Source of the DNA: a virus
Reading direction: 5' to 3' (one strand)
Virus record (IMG/VR): IMGVR_UViG_3300034119_000910
Location: 1 to 28,219 of that record
Length of the DNA: 28,219 nt
Shown: piece by piece, positions 14,701 through 23,168 of the stretch
Layout of the letters: each line of letters opens with the position of its first letter
How positions within the stretch are numbered: position 1 is the first letter of the stretch
Notes under the pieces: generated by a model
The model's database searches: none
What the model was told of the DNA's origin: nothing
What the model saw: only the letters and a program-made list of their open reading frames with translations
Translations under genes and position numbers: made by a program

Positions 14701-17700
14701 GTTCTGTTGGCTCTGCCCCAATTTTGGATCCAAGTTGAGTAGCAATCTGCGCCATCGTTGCGTGCGGGTTACGCGCATCAAACTCCAGCGTGTTCGGAGT
14801 GAGGCGATAGCCAGCGTTGATGGCGCGTACTTCGGTGATCATCCGCTGAAGCGTTGCGCGTTGCGTACCGTTCATGGTAGCGACAGACTTACCAGCCATG
14901 TAGCGGTTAATGAATCCCTTCATGTAGCGGCCAATGATCTTGAGTAGCGAAGGCTTGCTACGGAAGAACATATAGTCCTCTTCGGTAGTAAATCCGCGTG
15001 TCACTTTCTGTGAGTGCATCCGTAGCAATTCTTCAGCCATGCCTTCGCGCTCGCGTGCGGCGGTGGTCGGATCTTCAGAACGGATCCGTGCTTTGGCGGC
15101 GACCTTCAACTCGTCTGTCTGGTAGTACCTATCGATGACATCGTCGAAGTCAGACTCCTTCAATGTAGCGACATAGTTATCAAGCTCCTGCTGTGTGAGC
15201 GCGTTGTAGGAGGCGGCGTGCGCGGCTTCCTCTGTCATGATGCCTTCGACTATTCCCCTAGCGGAGACATCGTCGAGACCAGCTACGACACCGGACATCG
15301 CGTTCGGATTGAGCAGGATCTTGCCGCCTTGGAAAGCGGCGGCGTATGGCAAATCGGTTCTGATTTCAAGTTCAAATTCCGCAGGAACCATTCGGCGAAC
15401 CATGCGGATCATGTCCTTGACTTTTGCTAATGTTTCGGCAGTCGTGCTATTTACGGACGAAGCAATGTCTTGTTCCGTAATTCCTTGCACGATCGATTCG
15501 GTCTCCTGTTCAGCAACGATGTCGGCTTCGACCGCTGTCGTTTCAACTTCAGCCGCAACTTGAGTCGGGCGAATTGTATCATTGATCGCTTTAGCCGCTT
15601 CGGAAACCTGTTGCAGGGTTCGGGATGCGGGGCCAGCGATACGGTTGATCAGACCAGCCGGAGTCATCGGAGCGCGGAGAACGGCTTCTTTAGTAAGGTC
15701 AACGATATCGGTAAACGCTTTCTGGTAGTCCGATTGCTTCGACCTTCCGAGACCAAACATATCAAGCACGGCATCAACCATGCGGGCAAAGAAGCCACGC
15801 TGTTTCGCCGGAGGCAACAGGGCTTTCAAGAATCCTTGGAAATCTGTGCTGGTAAAGAAATGTGTAACGAACTCATTAACATTCTCAAGCCCGTCGGTCA
15901 GAGTCGGATCTGTGATTCCGTTGTCCGCAGCAGAACGGCGAGCCAGCTCAAGAATACCGTTGATCCGTTGAAGCGATCCGCGTTGGGCAGCGTTGAGGTT
16001 CTCGTTCGGGCTGGCAACGGAGATGCTAACAAATGCGTGGGTGTACTCATGGAGGAGTACATCAACAAGACCGCGTCCGTTGTGTCCGTCCAAGTTGACA
16101 GAGATCATCGGCGATCCATTGGACGCCTTCATGTAAGCACCAGCATATTGGAGCGGCGACTCATCCAGAGTGAACTCGACCTGTCTGATGTATCCTTGAT
16201 TCTCCAAGAGGAGTTTGGCGAGCAGACGCTTGTTCGCGTCCGGTTCGGAAGAGGCGATTGTTTTAAGTGCTTTAATGACGGACTCCGGATCGTTGGTCTT
16301 CAGTCCAAGGCGGGCTACCTCTGCATCGTTCTGTTGGCGTGCGTAAGCGATTTGTTCTCCGCGAACATAGGAGCGAGACCAGAGTGGTTGAATAGCGTTA
16401 CCAATTGATTTGAGATAGTCGGAAGCCTCTTGTCTAGAGACGGAGCGACCGAACGAACTCTCCAAGTTCTCGCGAATGGATTCGACATAGGCGACATCCT
16501 TTGTTGGATCGCCTTCGATAGTCTTGGAACTCAAGTACATCATCTTCATCACTCGACGCATCCTGTCCCCGCTTACATAAACACCGTCACGAAGATCGCG
16601 CTGGAATTTAATTGCATCCGGATTGGTGTTATAGTTTCCGGAAGACATCCAAGATGCGAGCATCCCGAACGCGTCGGTCGAACTAAGTTTGGTGATGTCG
16701 ATTGCGCTGTTGCCTTTGAACACAGTCCGGCGAAGCAGTCTGTCAATCTGGGAACGCATCTCTGGATCGGAGTCCAGAGCATCGGCGGCGTCGAACGTGG
16801 CTTCTTTCAGAGCCTTTCCAATCAAACTCGAATCCGGAGCCTCGAACGGTGTGGTAGGAGCAATGAATGTATTGTCCGCCGCTTCGGCCTCTGGATCGAA
16901 GAGTTCGGTATCGTCTTGGATCTGCGCCAGATCGGTCGGATCGGTGGTCTCGAACAATGCTTTCCGAGAAAAGATATCGCGGCTACGTTGTTGTTCAGCA
17001 AATGCGTTACCAACTTTAGCACCGATCTCGCGGAAGGTTGGCATAAAGGGAGGGCGGACAAGCACCTCATTCTCGATAAACTTTTGCAGTACTAGATCTG
17101 GCTCAGTCTCTGGATCAATGTCCGAACCAAATATACCAGCAATATTTCGAGCCGCTATGTCTTTATCGACTTTGGTTCGTGAAACCAAGTCGTCGATAGC
17201 GGCTGCGATTTTGTCTGTCTTGAGTGTTGGTGTCGCTTCTCCGGACTTGCGTTCCGAGAATTTATCCATTCCAAGACGGAGTTCGTGGATGATGGCTTCT
17301 TTGCGTACCGACATATTAAATGCTGGCACAGCAGCTTCAAAGAACTCTGTTTCAAGTGTCCCCTTTCTTGGCTTCACGATAACGCGAAGAGTAGCGCGGG
17401 CTTTCTCTGGATCTCCATAGGCACTATTCGGCCTGCCACTAGAAGCAGCGGCAGCAAGTTGATCTGCGTCTTGAATAATTTCGTCGAGAGTAACTTCGCT
17501 GGACCGGCGAAGAACTTCGCCGGACACACCTCTTGGGTTGGTAACAAAACGGCTAGTAATCTCTGGCTTGAACAGCGCAGTAAAGGATGACAAGTTTGCG
17601 TAGTACTTATAGTTTGGCTCGCTAGAAATAACTTGATCTTCTTTGGTAAGAACGGACACGAATCCGGTTCCGGTTTCCGGATTAGTCATCACGATGTCGT

Positions 17701-20700
17701 TCAAGAAGCGGACTCCTCCGGATGTATATGTGCGGAAAGATGGGTTGAGAACCGAAACAAAACTGTCTGGAATGACAACCGGAATTCGGCGGTCTAGAAG
17801 CAGCTTCATGGAGACGGGATCGTTGTTGAAGATACCCACTCCGCTTTTATCAATAGAAGCCTTCGGTGTTCTGCGAACAACCGATTTGACTTTGGGGTCA
17901 TAGAACGAAACTTTTTCTTTGCTAACAATAGTCTCCGCTTCGACTGCGTTTTTATCAACACGAACTGGATACAGCTCGCTAATTTTTCTAGCGACCATGT
18001 CCGACTTTCCAACAAGATATCCTTTTGGATAAGTCCCACGTTGGGGCATCCCATGAAGAGCCTTCCGCTCCAACCGGACTGGATATCCGAGTGTGGCGAT
18101 CCTTGTTAGAGAGGCAACTTCTTGGCCGATCATCTCGTCATCGATGAACTCGTCTGGAGAAAACATCGGTTCCTTCGCCCCAATAGCTGCGCCGAGGATA
18201 GGGGGTTGGGCAGTAGCTTGAGCAGGAATATTCTTTGTAGCTTTCTTGCCCTTCGTTGTTGGGGCTTTTGTCTGTTGCGACTCAATCGCCCCGAAGAGTT
18301 CAATCAACATCCGGTTGCGCTCTTCAGTTGGGAGTTGCTCTGCTGCGAGTTCGGCGTTCAGGTCGGCCTTATCTTGATCTGTCAGATCCTCATCTGAATA
18401 GTTTGCGTTGATGTGGTTGTTCTGTTCGTCAACCGAAGCGGAATCAAAATCAAGTCCAAGCTGCTCTGCGAGTTTTGCCTTCTTAATACTTTTAGTGGAA
18501 GATGCCGTGCGCGTCTTCTTTACCTTCGGCTTCTCTGGACTTGAAGTGTCGAGTCCAAGATCAAGTTGGTCTTGGGGTTTCTTGTCTTGCTTCGATGTGT
18601 AATCGAACTCTAATTGCTGCGCCACCGGACTGGTAGGGCCAGCGGGCTTGCGTACTGTACGGCCTCTTTTGGCGACTTCGGTTGTCGGGATATCTTCCAC
18701 AAAGGCAAACTGCGACTGGCCGCGCTCATCAACAATTGTTTTAGCAACGGTATCGGGAGACGTCGAATTGTTAAGAGCCTCCGTAATCTGCTCTGCTGTT
18801 GGGGTTTGTGTATCTTCGACTTCGGTATCTACTTCAGTCGCTACTTCATCGGCAATAGCTGGCTGGCGAGACTGGTCAAGAATTGCTTGAGCGATTGGAG
18901 CACGTGCGCGGCGTGGGGCGGTGAGGATACTGTAGACAGTCTGTGCTGTGATAGGGCTACCGCTTTGGGTGAGCTTGTCACTTACTCCTCTAGCGAACTC
19001 TGTCTCGACTCCGATCTGTACTCCGACGGAGTCACGCTGAATAACGGCGTTCTTTACCGCTTTAATGGCGGGAACGCCGCCGCCGATAATGCCGCCGATT
19101 AGGGCAGCGCGGCCAGCCTGTTCGAGTTTTTCAAGGAATGGAGTGTCCTCATCTGTAGCGGCGTCTGTGATGAAACCATTAACAAATTGATCGAGACCTT
19201 CTTCAGCCCCTTCATCAACGGAGTTCTTAAAGATTTCTTTTCCAACTCCTCCGGCAACATTTAAAGTTCCATACTTTTTAAGGGTTTCAGAAACCTGTTT
19301 GGAAATAACTTTATTGAAAACATCATCTGGAATGTCATCGACATTGGAAAGACGAGCGACTACGTTCTTGATTTGTTTACGGGAGGCTCCGCTGAGAAGA
19401 GCGTCTTCAAGACCGCCACGTCCGAATGCTCCGAACGCTCCAGTTATGAGAGCGGTAGTTGCGCCCGCAGCGAGTCCGGCTCCAAGTGCGCGATCGTGTC
19501 TCTCTTCCGGAGTAAGGTCTTTGTTGTTTTCGAGTGTCGCATAGACCGAAGCATATGTAGATCCGGCAGAGCGGTTGAATGCCGGAACGGCTGTAGCGGC
19601 TGTGACGCCAATAGTCTTGGCGAGTTCGCTGTTGAATCCTTTGATCGCGGCTTGTGCTCCACTGATTCCGGCTTCGGTTGTGGACGCTTTGACGAGTCCT
19701 TGGGTAACGAGTCTTTCAGCTGCGCCTTCGGCGGTCTCTGTCGGCAACTGGCGCAAAGCACTAGATGTCATCCCTTTGAGTAGCCCCTTTGCAGTGAGTC
19801 GTGCGCCTTGTTTCGCGGCGAGGAAGACAGCACCGCCAGCACCAGCAGCTGGTGCGGTAGCGGCTGCGAGTAATCCAGTTGCGGCAACGTCGGCCAACAT
19901 CGGAGCAAGTGATTCAGCGACATCTTGTACAATACCATATTCTTTACCAAACAAGTTAGCGACTTCACGGCGATTGCTGCGCTCTTTGATGTTGCCTACC
20001 ATGTAGTCGCGAGCCCAATCTGCGCCCATCATCATCGGAACTGCGGCGACCATTTCGCCGAGACCATCAACAATTGATTGAGCGACACCAGCTGTGCGGT
20101 CTTTGATCTCGCTAAAGTTATTAGGATCGCTGAGGTATTCTTTTACGATTTGTGTATCTTTTTTTCCGCCAACGCGTCCGGCTTGTAGGGTGTTTAGCCA
20201 GTCATCGGATAGAGATGATTCGCTCAACGTCTTATTGATTTGATTGAACGACGCTTGAAGATAGGGATCGCGTTGTGCTGTAATAATTTTCTTTTGATCT
20301 TCAGAAAGATTTGCGTTAGCTGTGACTGACTTATCGAATAAGTCGTCATTTGCCATCACGGCTGGATGAACAAAAGGAGTCGAATATCCAGCGGTGCGAA
20401 TATTCTTTGACGCATCTTTTGGGTCGTCATAAAGTTTGAACTTACCATTTTGGTTGGCATTATAGTAAGCAACTTGAGTAAGTGCTTTTGAGATTTCCTC
20501 ATTAGAGAAAGCATCATCTTCTGGGATAAGCCCGCTCTTATTTACTTGAAAGCGGATGTTACTAACCATGTCATCAAAAGACTTTGCGGGTCTTCCGTCT
20601 TTATCAGCCGCTGCGAGTTCATCAGAATAACGATTGATAATATCGGCAACAAATTTATCGTTCTCTGCAAACTTCTCAATTGTGGCTGCTGCTTCGTTAT

Positions 20701-21373
20701 AGCGATCAACTTTAAACAACGGTTCGTTATAGCCAATTGGAACAGACATTTTGGATTGCACCTTCGCCGCGTCAGCAAAAGTCACCCCGCCCTTTTTACT
20801 AGCCTTAATCGCTTCAGCCAAGTTCATGCTTCCAAGATTCGGAGAAGCAATGATTTCTTCCTCGCCGTTATCGTTTGTGAACTTCGCCAGTGGTATCTCG
20901 CCGCTACGAACTGCGGACTTCAGAGCCTTCCGGTATCCGGTATCCGCGACTGCTAGTGCATCCGTCAAATATTGTTCACCCTTCAAACGGATATCCTCCG
21001 GAACTTCCGCCCCTTCGGGATTGAGCTTTTTGAACGTAAGATATTTAGTTGCCGCGCCCCAAGTTGGATCCGACGAATCGAGATTGGACTGGATCAATTC
21101 GAGCTTAGTATCCAATTTCGTCTCCTCTGGAGTAAAGATCGAATTGATCTGCTCTTGATTTAGGCCATCTTGTTTTGCGCCAAGCAACGTAGAGTTGCTA
21201 ATTTCGCTTTCGATCCGATCATTATACGCGCCAGCAGTGGCGTATTCTCCACGCACATATTCCGCATAATTTTTGCGGTCTTTAATTTGATCTCCGGAAT
21301 CGTTATCCTTTTTCCAATCGTTGAATGGGAGGAAGTCGGGATCTTGTTTTAGTAGTTCATCAAGCTCTGACAT
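8750..21373 (-). CDS. Giant polyvalent/ejection-type virion protein, about 4,207 aa
   Basis: One frame of about 12.6 kb. The ATG at 21373 is used; a GTG at 21382 would add three residues, and positions here count from that GTG. Visible elements: Ala/Gly-rich membrane-like segments near 495-530, 632-650 and 760-778; charged linkers near 790-1000; a zincin motif HEYTH at 1778-1782; a second peptidase-like motif EEAAH at 2051-2055 lacking the first His; a region with DLWMRRTWGRWTG near 2485; a GNAT-like segment near 2890-2980 (LYANYGFRPAARV); and a C-terminal region from about 3650 (FYVRNVVSNALFFAPAQG, then a hydrophobic segment near 3883-3905) resembling LPD38-type polyvalent proteins. Such proteins travel in the virion and enter the host with the DNA. 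Several domains are unassigned. Base composition changes along the gene, suggesting a mosaic. Confidence 0.85.
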   Translation of the reverse strand: MSELDELLKQDPDFLPFNDWKKDNDSGDQIKDRKNYAEYVRGEYATAGAYNDRIESEISNSTLLGAKQDGLNQEQINSIFTPEETKLDTKLELIQSNLDSSDPTWGAATKYLTFKKLNPEGAEVPEDIRLKGEQYLTDALAVADTGYRKALKSAVRSGEIPLAKFTNDNGEEEIIASPNLGSMNLAEAIKASKKGGVTFADAAKVQSKMSVPIGYNEPLFKVDRYNEAAATIEKFAENDKFVADIINRYSDELAAADKDGRPAKSFDDMVSNIRFQVNKSGLIPEDDAFSNEEISKALTQVAYYNANQNGKFKLYDDPKDASKNIRTAGYSTPFVHPAVMANDDLFDKSVTANANLSEDQKKIITAQRDPYLQASFNQINKTLSESSLSDDWLNTLQAGRVGGKKDTQIVKEYLSDPNNFSEIKDRTAGVAQSIVDGLGEMVAAVPMMMGADWARDYMVGNIKERSNRREVANLFGKEYGIVQDVAESLAPMLADVAATGLLAAATAPAAGAGGAVFLAAKQGARLTAKGLLKGMTSSALRQLPTETAEGAAERLVTQGLVKASTTEAGISGAQAAIKGFNSELAKTIGVTAATAVPAFNRSAGSTYASVYATLENNKDLTPEERHDRALGAGLAAGATTALITGAFGAFGRGGLEDALLSGASRKQIKNVVARLSNVDDIPDDVFNKVISKQVSETLKKYGTLNVAGGVGKEIFKNSVDEGAEEGLDQFVNGFITDAATDEDTPFLEKLEQAGRAALIGGIIGGGVPAIKAVKNAVIQRDSVGVQIGVETEFARGVSDKLTQSGSPITAQTVYSILTAPRRARAPIAQAILDQSRQPAIADEVATEVDTEVEDTQTPTAEQITEALNNSTSPDTVAKTIVDERGQSQFAFVEDIPTTEVAKRGRTVRKPAGPTSPVAQQLEFDYTSKQDKKPQDQLDLGLDTSSPEKPKVKKTRTASSTKSIKKAKLAEQLGLDFDSASVDEQNNHINANYSDEDLTDQDKADLNAELAAEQLPTEERNRMLIELFGAIESQQTKAPTTKGKKATKNIPAQATAQPPILGAAIGAKEPMFSPDEFIDDEMIGQEVASLTRIATLGYPVRLERKALHGMPQRGTYPKGYLVGKSDMVARKISELYPVRVDKNAVEAETIVSKEKVSFYDPKVKSVVRRTPKASIDKSGVGIFNNDPVSMKLLLDRRIPVVIPDSFVSVLNPSFRTYTSGGVRFLNDIVMTNPETGTGFVSVLTKEDQVISSEPNYKYYANLSSFTALFKPEITSRFVTNPRGVSGEVLRRSSEVTLDEIIQDADQLAAAASSGRPNSAYGDPEKARATLRVIVKPRKGTLETEFFEAAVPAFNMSVRKEAIIHELRLGMDKFSERKSGEATPTLKTDKIAAAIDDLVSRTKVDKDIAARNIAGIFGSDIDPETEPDLVLQKFIENEVLVRPPFMPTFREIGAKVGNAFAEQQRSRDIFSRKALFETTDPTDLAQIQDDTELFDPEAEAADNTFIAPTTPFEAPDSSLIGKALKEATFDAADALDSDPEMRSQIDRLLRRTVFKGNSAIDITKLSSTDAFGMLASWMSSGNYNTNPDAIKFQRDLRDGVYVSGDRMRRVMKMMYLSSKTIEGDPTKDVAYVESIRENLESSFGRSVSRQEASDYLKSIGNAIQPLWSRSYVRGEQIAYARQQNDAEVARLGLKTNDPESVIKALKTIASSEPDANKRLLAKLLLENQGYIRQVEFTLDESPLQYAGAYMKASNGSPMISVNLDGHNGRGLVDVLLHEYTHAFVSISVASPNENLNAAQRGSLQRINGILELARRSAADNGITDPTLTDGLENVNEFVTHFFTSTDFQGFLKALLPPAKQRGFFARMVDAVLDMFGLGRSKQSDYQKAFTDIVDLTKEAVLRAPMTPAGLINRIAGPASRTLQQVSEAAKAINDTIRPTQVAAEVETTAVEADIVAEQETESIVQGITEQDIASSVNSTTAETLAKVKDMIRMVRRMVPAEFELEIRTDLPYAAAFQGGKILLNPNAMSGVVAGLDDVSARGIVEGIMTEEAAHAASYNALTQQELDNYVATLKESDFDDVIDRYYQTDELKVAAKARIRSEDPTTAAREREGMAEELLRMHSQKVTRGFTTEEDYMFFRSKPSLLKIIGRYMKGFINRYMAGKSVATMNGTQRATLQRMITEVRAINAGYRLTPNTLEFDARNPHATMAQIATQLGSKIGAEPTELRELMPMSAVRVLHNDSKELPKPDKKITNAKVANELAGAAEKYWGRVITSSNITEAEKQEIILNGVQEFIAALNASGKNAADWYSTAIEVAMEVAGLIHPELSDIEAARKVPAFAASEDPVQAAQFAMRMALAITSQNINVKQNTKYAEEQFNILKQTGRFDSTIDYGTKALAIKSNLELANILVTKYGYKEAENFVRSEFTVKGLEEAASEIRGKDVSISGRKDDKVNGAAIFGPKIGQGFLQNLMSNFDPVTIDLWMRRTWGRWTGDVVGDGVTDARLANLLIGARDAGVSLPAFARQIKVVTRYNTLSTGKQGAAYQSVSDAVVKRLEKDLDYRNQFNQLAKDLYSAWQKQYALLKDGTFSKVENGATTKIKYGKVTKELMVDYRSGKIGIEEIIKDIKQFDDDLTKQFEKAKAAAKKDGKKFNIKIADWRYDGYKNANRIESFSNTDISNLKPEWAKAADVIKSELNPIDIPSDQDRRVITEIVNAMRVELEALGYVTTNADIQAVLWYPEKDLWAKLSGKEESNLKQSYDDEFINIATERGLGEEARQLAENIRADRASRSIQRNDARSNGEVFRQTHEAFKEARASQIGSQLTPTGYERLTPSIYERSLSTDPDAGRRFVEGISRTASEHPMGAAVEVKPAEYYNDPNNRLFLTEDGLSGVSVTSYGDLVSVFKHPTSKAKIKDILAEAAPYAVTLDAFDINGFLPDLYANYGFRPAARVSFSRDYAPDGWPYELAGEPDVVLMVKDLDGDSGLPEIDAEGYAAIRDSIPLTDDYDAAMAMQTAAKEKVAKARAAKADTSFPLATQFGAGGESVASQVISIPRKYGTPIEIHKINSIYDADGNRANDLSKLISSVQDKASKVDGKVYGKKFLVIVDGDRKEISTISALNNYLSGITGDEGVRVFKNGNNQIAINYDWQYDTALLPEEQAEAKKQFQDLTQSRTLATQFGAASQLPVGFDADTIDYSNFLESLEMPMMEVGTYQSPKGMLDKLLKGELDPRILRLKNQRDFFNKATFDLAQRYKTKLDAIIKRDFGGIENAPVDLIQDATGSTKGLALPEDVLTQIEDDFNYDLDVIDTDDTLTAEDKRIARGIAMMNRDKTILDAEKTLANSIRTRRDDALGQLATQSPDLVKHIVQLRTLTDEMSKKVASLYGFPPELKAKFDNQLGIYLTRTYKMFDEIGFGEKVLNDPYYEDVRDAAINFFEKQFIDSEVRRRISGANGVPRAQAEAEAKRELGLKTMGGRTYGQLMMEEFINSYDKTGKAISATNMSRQLKPLLDNVQLKRDIPKEIRDLLGEKGAETGVDNLIRSLITTGSMAANQSFLNNVRDIGRAGGWLITATELADGKKKDYDTFGKYKSIRETTSSYDPLGELYGPPEMVDAFRKVFSPDGIRFNQTAAQEVVGKTIGVAARLSGAAMAAKTLGSIGFYVRNVVSNALFFAPAQGFVNFKSMATKAYDEVWSNAIVDPTKIDSYRTKLISLGVIGDDINTNIMAAMLRGGDGVDDIETKLGELIDTAKKGTKPLQWLSQRAQVLSGSVDAFYKIAYYENELRVLKEARSVDTGTLASASDSQLERMAADKVLATAQSSSQAPPLVQEVTKSGIGLLFAPFLRFKVEVPRIVLNTYKTAIAEMKSSNPVLKQRGITRFAGMTAMLSGVSAIVPAIASAVAGIGEDEDEALRSSVPEYLRNHTFFYRRKADGQLQSWDFTFLNPFSILADPTMRSMEQLFRGNPAKAAAKFVETAIFDQYLDDQILSSAVQSLRDNENPSTKKPIYEEKLDNAGIVLLKSLGFLLKEAYQPSVMKRAIESYQAVGADYTEFDDSPAGILMREFYPVKRHDIELDKQLRNYLADTRDVFNRVSERKNALFGKKAMETDSVKEIIQSEIEDKAKINEDIYKKLRGFEGLGLSPQQLYQITTGMGYGKDRTRLLFNKIMDRPVLNPEFIKRLSDPENEQGAERLKAALEVLQGTPRYIMLEP

Positions 21374-21398
21374 AGCAGACACTGGTTATTAGTTGTTG

Positions 21399-22400
21399 TT
21401 ATTGGGGTGGGGTAGTCAGGAATTTATCGCTCCGGAATCCGGATTGGAGTCCTGACAGTTTCCTGAGAGAGGACGTAGTACTGCGAACAGTAGAACGGTA
21501 AAGATTTTCGTCCGAGTATTTTGAGAGATCTTCGTTCTCAAGCATCGGGTTAAGGTCGCGCATCATTTCCTCAAGTTCAATTCGGTCTTCCGTGGCGAAC
21601 TTAAATGGTTGTGCTTGTGGAACTGCTCCAGTTGTTGGTGCTTTACCACCAAGAGTTCCTATAGTCATTCCGTCAACTTCTTTTGATTCTGGAGGGGCGA
21701 GACGGCGGAGGGTATCCATGTAACTATTCATCGTACCAATCCGCGCTGTTTGCTGCGCTGTCTCGCGTTTCATGAGTTCCTTGTTCATCGCTCTATCTCC
21801 AATCCGTTTGGACTCCGCCATTTTAGCGGAAGATATCGCATCAGCAGCAGTAATGTACTCGTCAGCTAGCGGATCAGATTTTCCTTCATACAACTTACGC
21901 ACAGCATCAGCCTGTCCTGTTTGGGCGAGCGCATAAGCCAACGCACCAGTGCGGTCAGACTCAGCCTTCCGTGATTGGATTCTCCCTTCGGCGGCAGAAA
22001 AAAGATTAGATGTCGTTTTGTTATAAGTTACTGGTCCAGCATATTGAAACTTAAGTTCGGCTACCTTAGATATTTTAGTAGAATCGTCCAGAGACGGGTC
22101 ATCCATAATGCTTGTCAACGCTTTGGTAACTTCGGGAATAGCAGCTAATGACTCTCGCTCAAGACGTGCAATATCTTTTTTCTGTTCTAATTCAAATTGT
22201 TGTTGTCTAAAACTAAGTTCCGCGTTTCTGATGGCCAGTTCTTGTTTTCGATTGTTAGCCGCTATCGCATTTTGACGAGTGAGATCATTAAGATACTGAA
22301 GCTCCAGCCCCGCCACCTCATCTTGAGACATGCCTATAGAACCGCGAAAGTAGTTACCCTTGAGGGGGGCAATATCGCTAGAGTAATCAAATTCAGCCAT
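21399..22400 (-). CDS. Putative internal virion protein, 333 aa, coiled-coil-rich
   Basis: Encodes 333 residues on the minus strand, between the 234-aa and giant genes and in the same direction. The first third contains a long Gln/Glu/Arg-rich helix (NNRKQELAIRNAELSFRQQQ and onward, about 49-80), likely coiled coil. The rest is helical and charged, with an Ala-rich stretch and a flexible Gly/Pro segment near 255-270. There is no signal peptide or catalytic motif. Composition and position before a giant ejection-type protein fit internal core or ejection proteins of short-tailed phages, but no family is recognised. It starts 21 bp after the upstream stop with no Shine-Dalgarno sequence. Confidence 0.7.
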   Translation of the reverse strand: MAEFDYSSDIAPLKGNYFRGSIGMSQDEVAGLELQYLNDLTRQNAIAANNRKQELAIRNAELSFRQQQFELEQKKDIARLERESLAAIPEVTKALTSIMDDPSLDDSTKISKVAELKFQYAGPVTYNKTTSNLFSAAEGRIQSRKAESDRTGALAYALAQTGQADAVRKLYEGKSDPLADEYITAADAISSAKMAESKRIGDRAMNKELMKRETAQQTARIGTMNSYMDTLRRLAPPESKEVDGMTIGTLGGKAPTTGAVPQAQPFKFATEDRIELEEMMRDLNPMLENEDLSKYSDENLYRSTVRSTTSSLRKLSGLQSGFRSDKFLTTPPQ

Positions 22401-22421
22401 CTTAAATATAGAGTTATCTAG

Positions 22422-23126
22422 TTATAGTTTTCTACGGGACTCTGCTTCTTCTTTTTGTCTCTCTTCTTCTCTTCGACGCTCCTCTTCTTGTTGTTTAATG
22501 AGGGCCATGCGGTTGATCCTTTCCTGTTCCCTACGACGCTCCCCCTCTTCTTGGCTCCGGATTCCGCCAGCGGAGAAGCCCATTCCTTTAAGTTCATCTA
22601 CCGAATACTTCGATGGGTCGATCCCAGCCCTAGCGGCTTTACGGTTAATCCGTCTCATTTGAGAAGCTGGCGAACCAATCAAACGCCTAGAGCTAGACAT
22701 GGGACGAGAACCAATTGGCTCATTCTGCATCTGTGCAAGACGGTCAAGCCTTGGCGTTTCAGGCTGTGCTTCAGAGGACTGGCCCCTCCAGTTAGGGCCG
22801 CCGAACGCTCCGGAAGCGGTTGAACGTTCCCTAGCTTCGCGTTCCTGTCGATCGAACACAGATTCGTTAGTGTTGTTCTGATCATACTTACCGCGATACA
22901 ATCGATCCACAAACCCAGCAATTTCGGATTCTTGTAATCCAGTGCCAAATTTTGTATCTACAGTATTATTGAGATGATTTATATCAACACCAGTCTCACT
23001 CCTCATTGCATCTTCTGGAGTCATGCCGGATTCTCTAGCTTTCCATAAACGAGACGCCAGCTCACGGCGTTTCTTGAGAGTATCTTCATCTTGAGCAGCT
23101 GGGGCGTAAATGTCAGATAAGGCCAT
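22422..23126 (-). CDS. Putative virion-associated protein with charged C-terminal helix, 234 aa
   Basis: Encodes 234 residues. The N-terminal half is polar and helical (SDIYAPAAQDEDTLKKRREL, MTPEDAMRSETGVDI). A flexible Gly/Ser/Pro-rich middle (about 105-150) leads to a highly charged, probably single-alpha-helix tail of Glu/Arg/Gln repeats (about 195-234, EEERRREEERQKEEAESRRK). The start codon lies only 7 nt downstream of a TTGACA-N17-TAAAGT promoter, so its mRNA is predicted leaderless or nearly so. The gene order in the minus block suggests a minor structural or ejection component. Family not recognised. Confidence 0.7.
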   Translation of the reverse strand: MALSDIYAPAAQDEDTLKKRRELASRLWKARESGMTPEDAMRSETGVDINHLNNTVDTKFGTGLQESEIAGFVDRLYRGKYDQNNTNESVFDRQEREARERSTASGAFGGPNWRGQSSEAQPETPRLDRLAQMQNEPIGSRPMSSSRRLIGSPASQMRRINRKAARAGIDPSKYSVDELKGMGFSAGGIRSQEEGERRREQERINRMALIKQQEEERRREEERQKEEAESRRKL

Positions 23127-23133
23127 GAGCGGG

Positions 23134-23162
23134 ACTTTATCTCCGCGTCACTACATTGTCAA
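23134..23162 (-). promoter_or_regulatory. Promoter giving a near-leaderless mRNA for the 234-aa gene
   Basis: On the minus strand: TTGACA (23162-23157), 17-bp spacer, TAAAGT (23139-23134). Only 7 nt separate the -10 from the ATG at 23126, so transcription should start at or next to the start codon. The -10 hexamer is the same as in the duplicated promoters at 1743 and 2946. Confidence 0.65.
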
Positions 23163-23168
23163 TACAAT

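Noticed and set aside
15470-16408. 312-codon plus-strand open frame opposite the giant gene
   Set aside because: It lies antisense to the HEYTH-containing segment, and its composition mirrors the sense codons. No independent evidence of coding.
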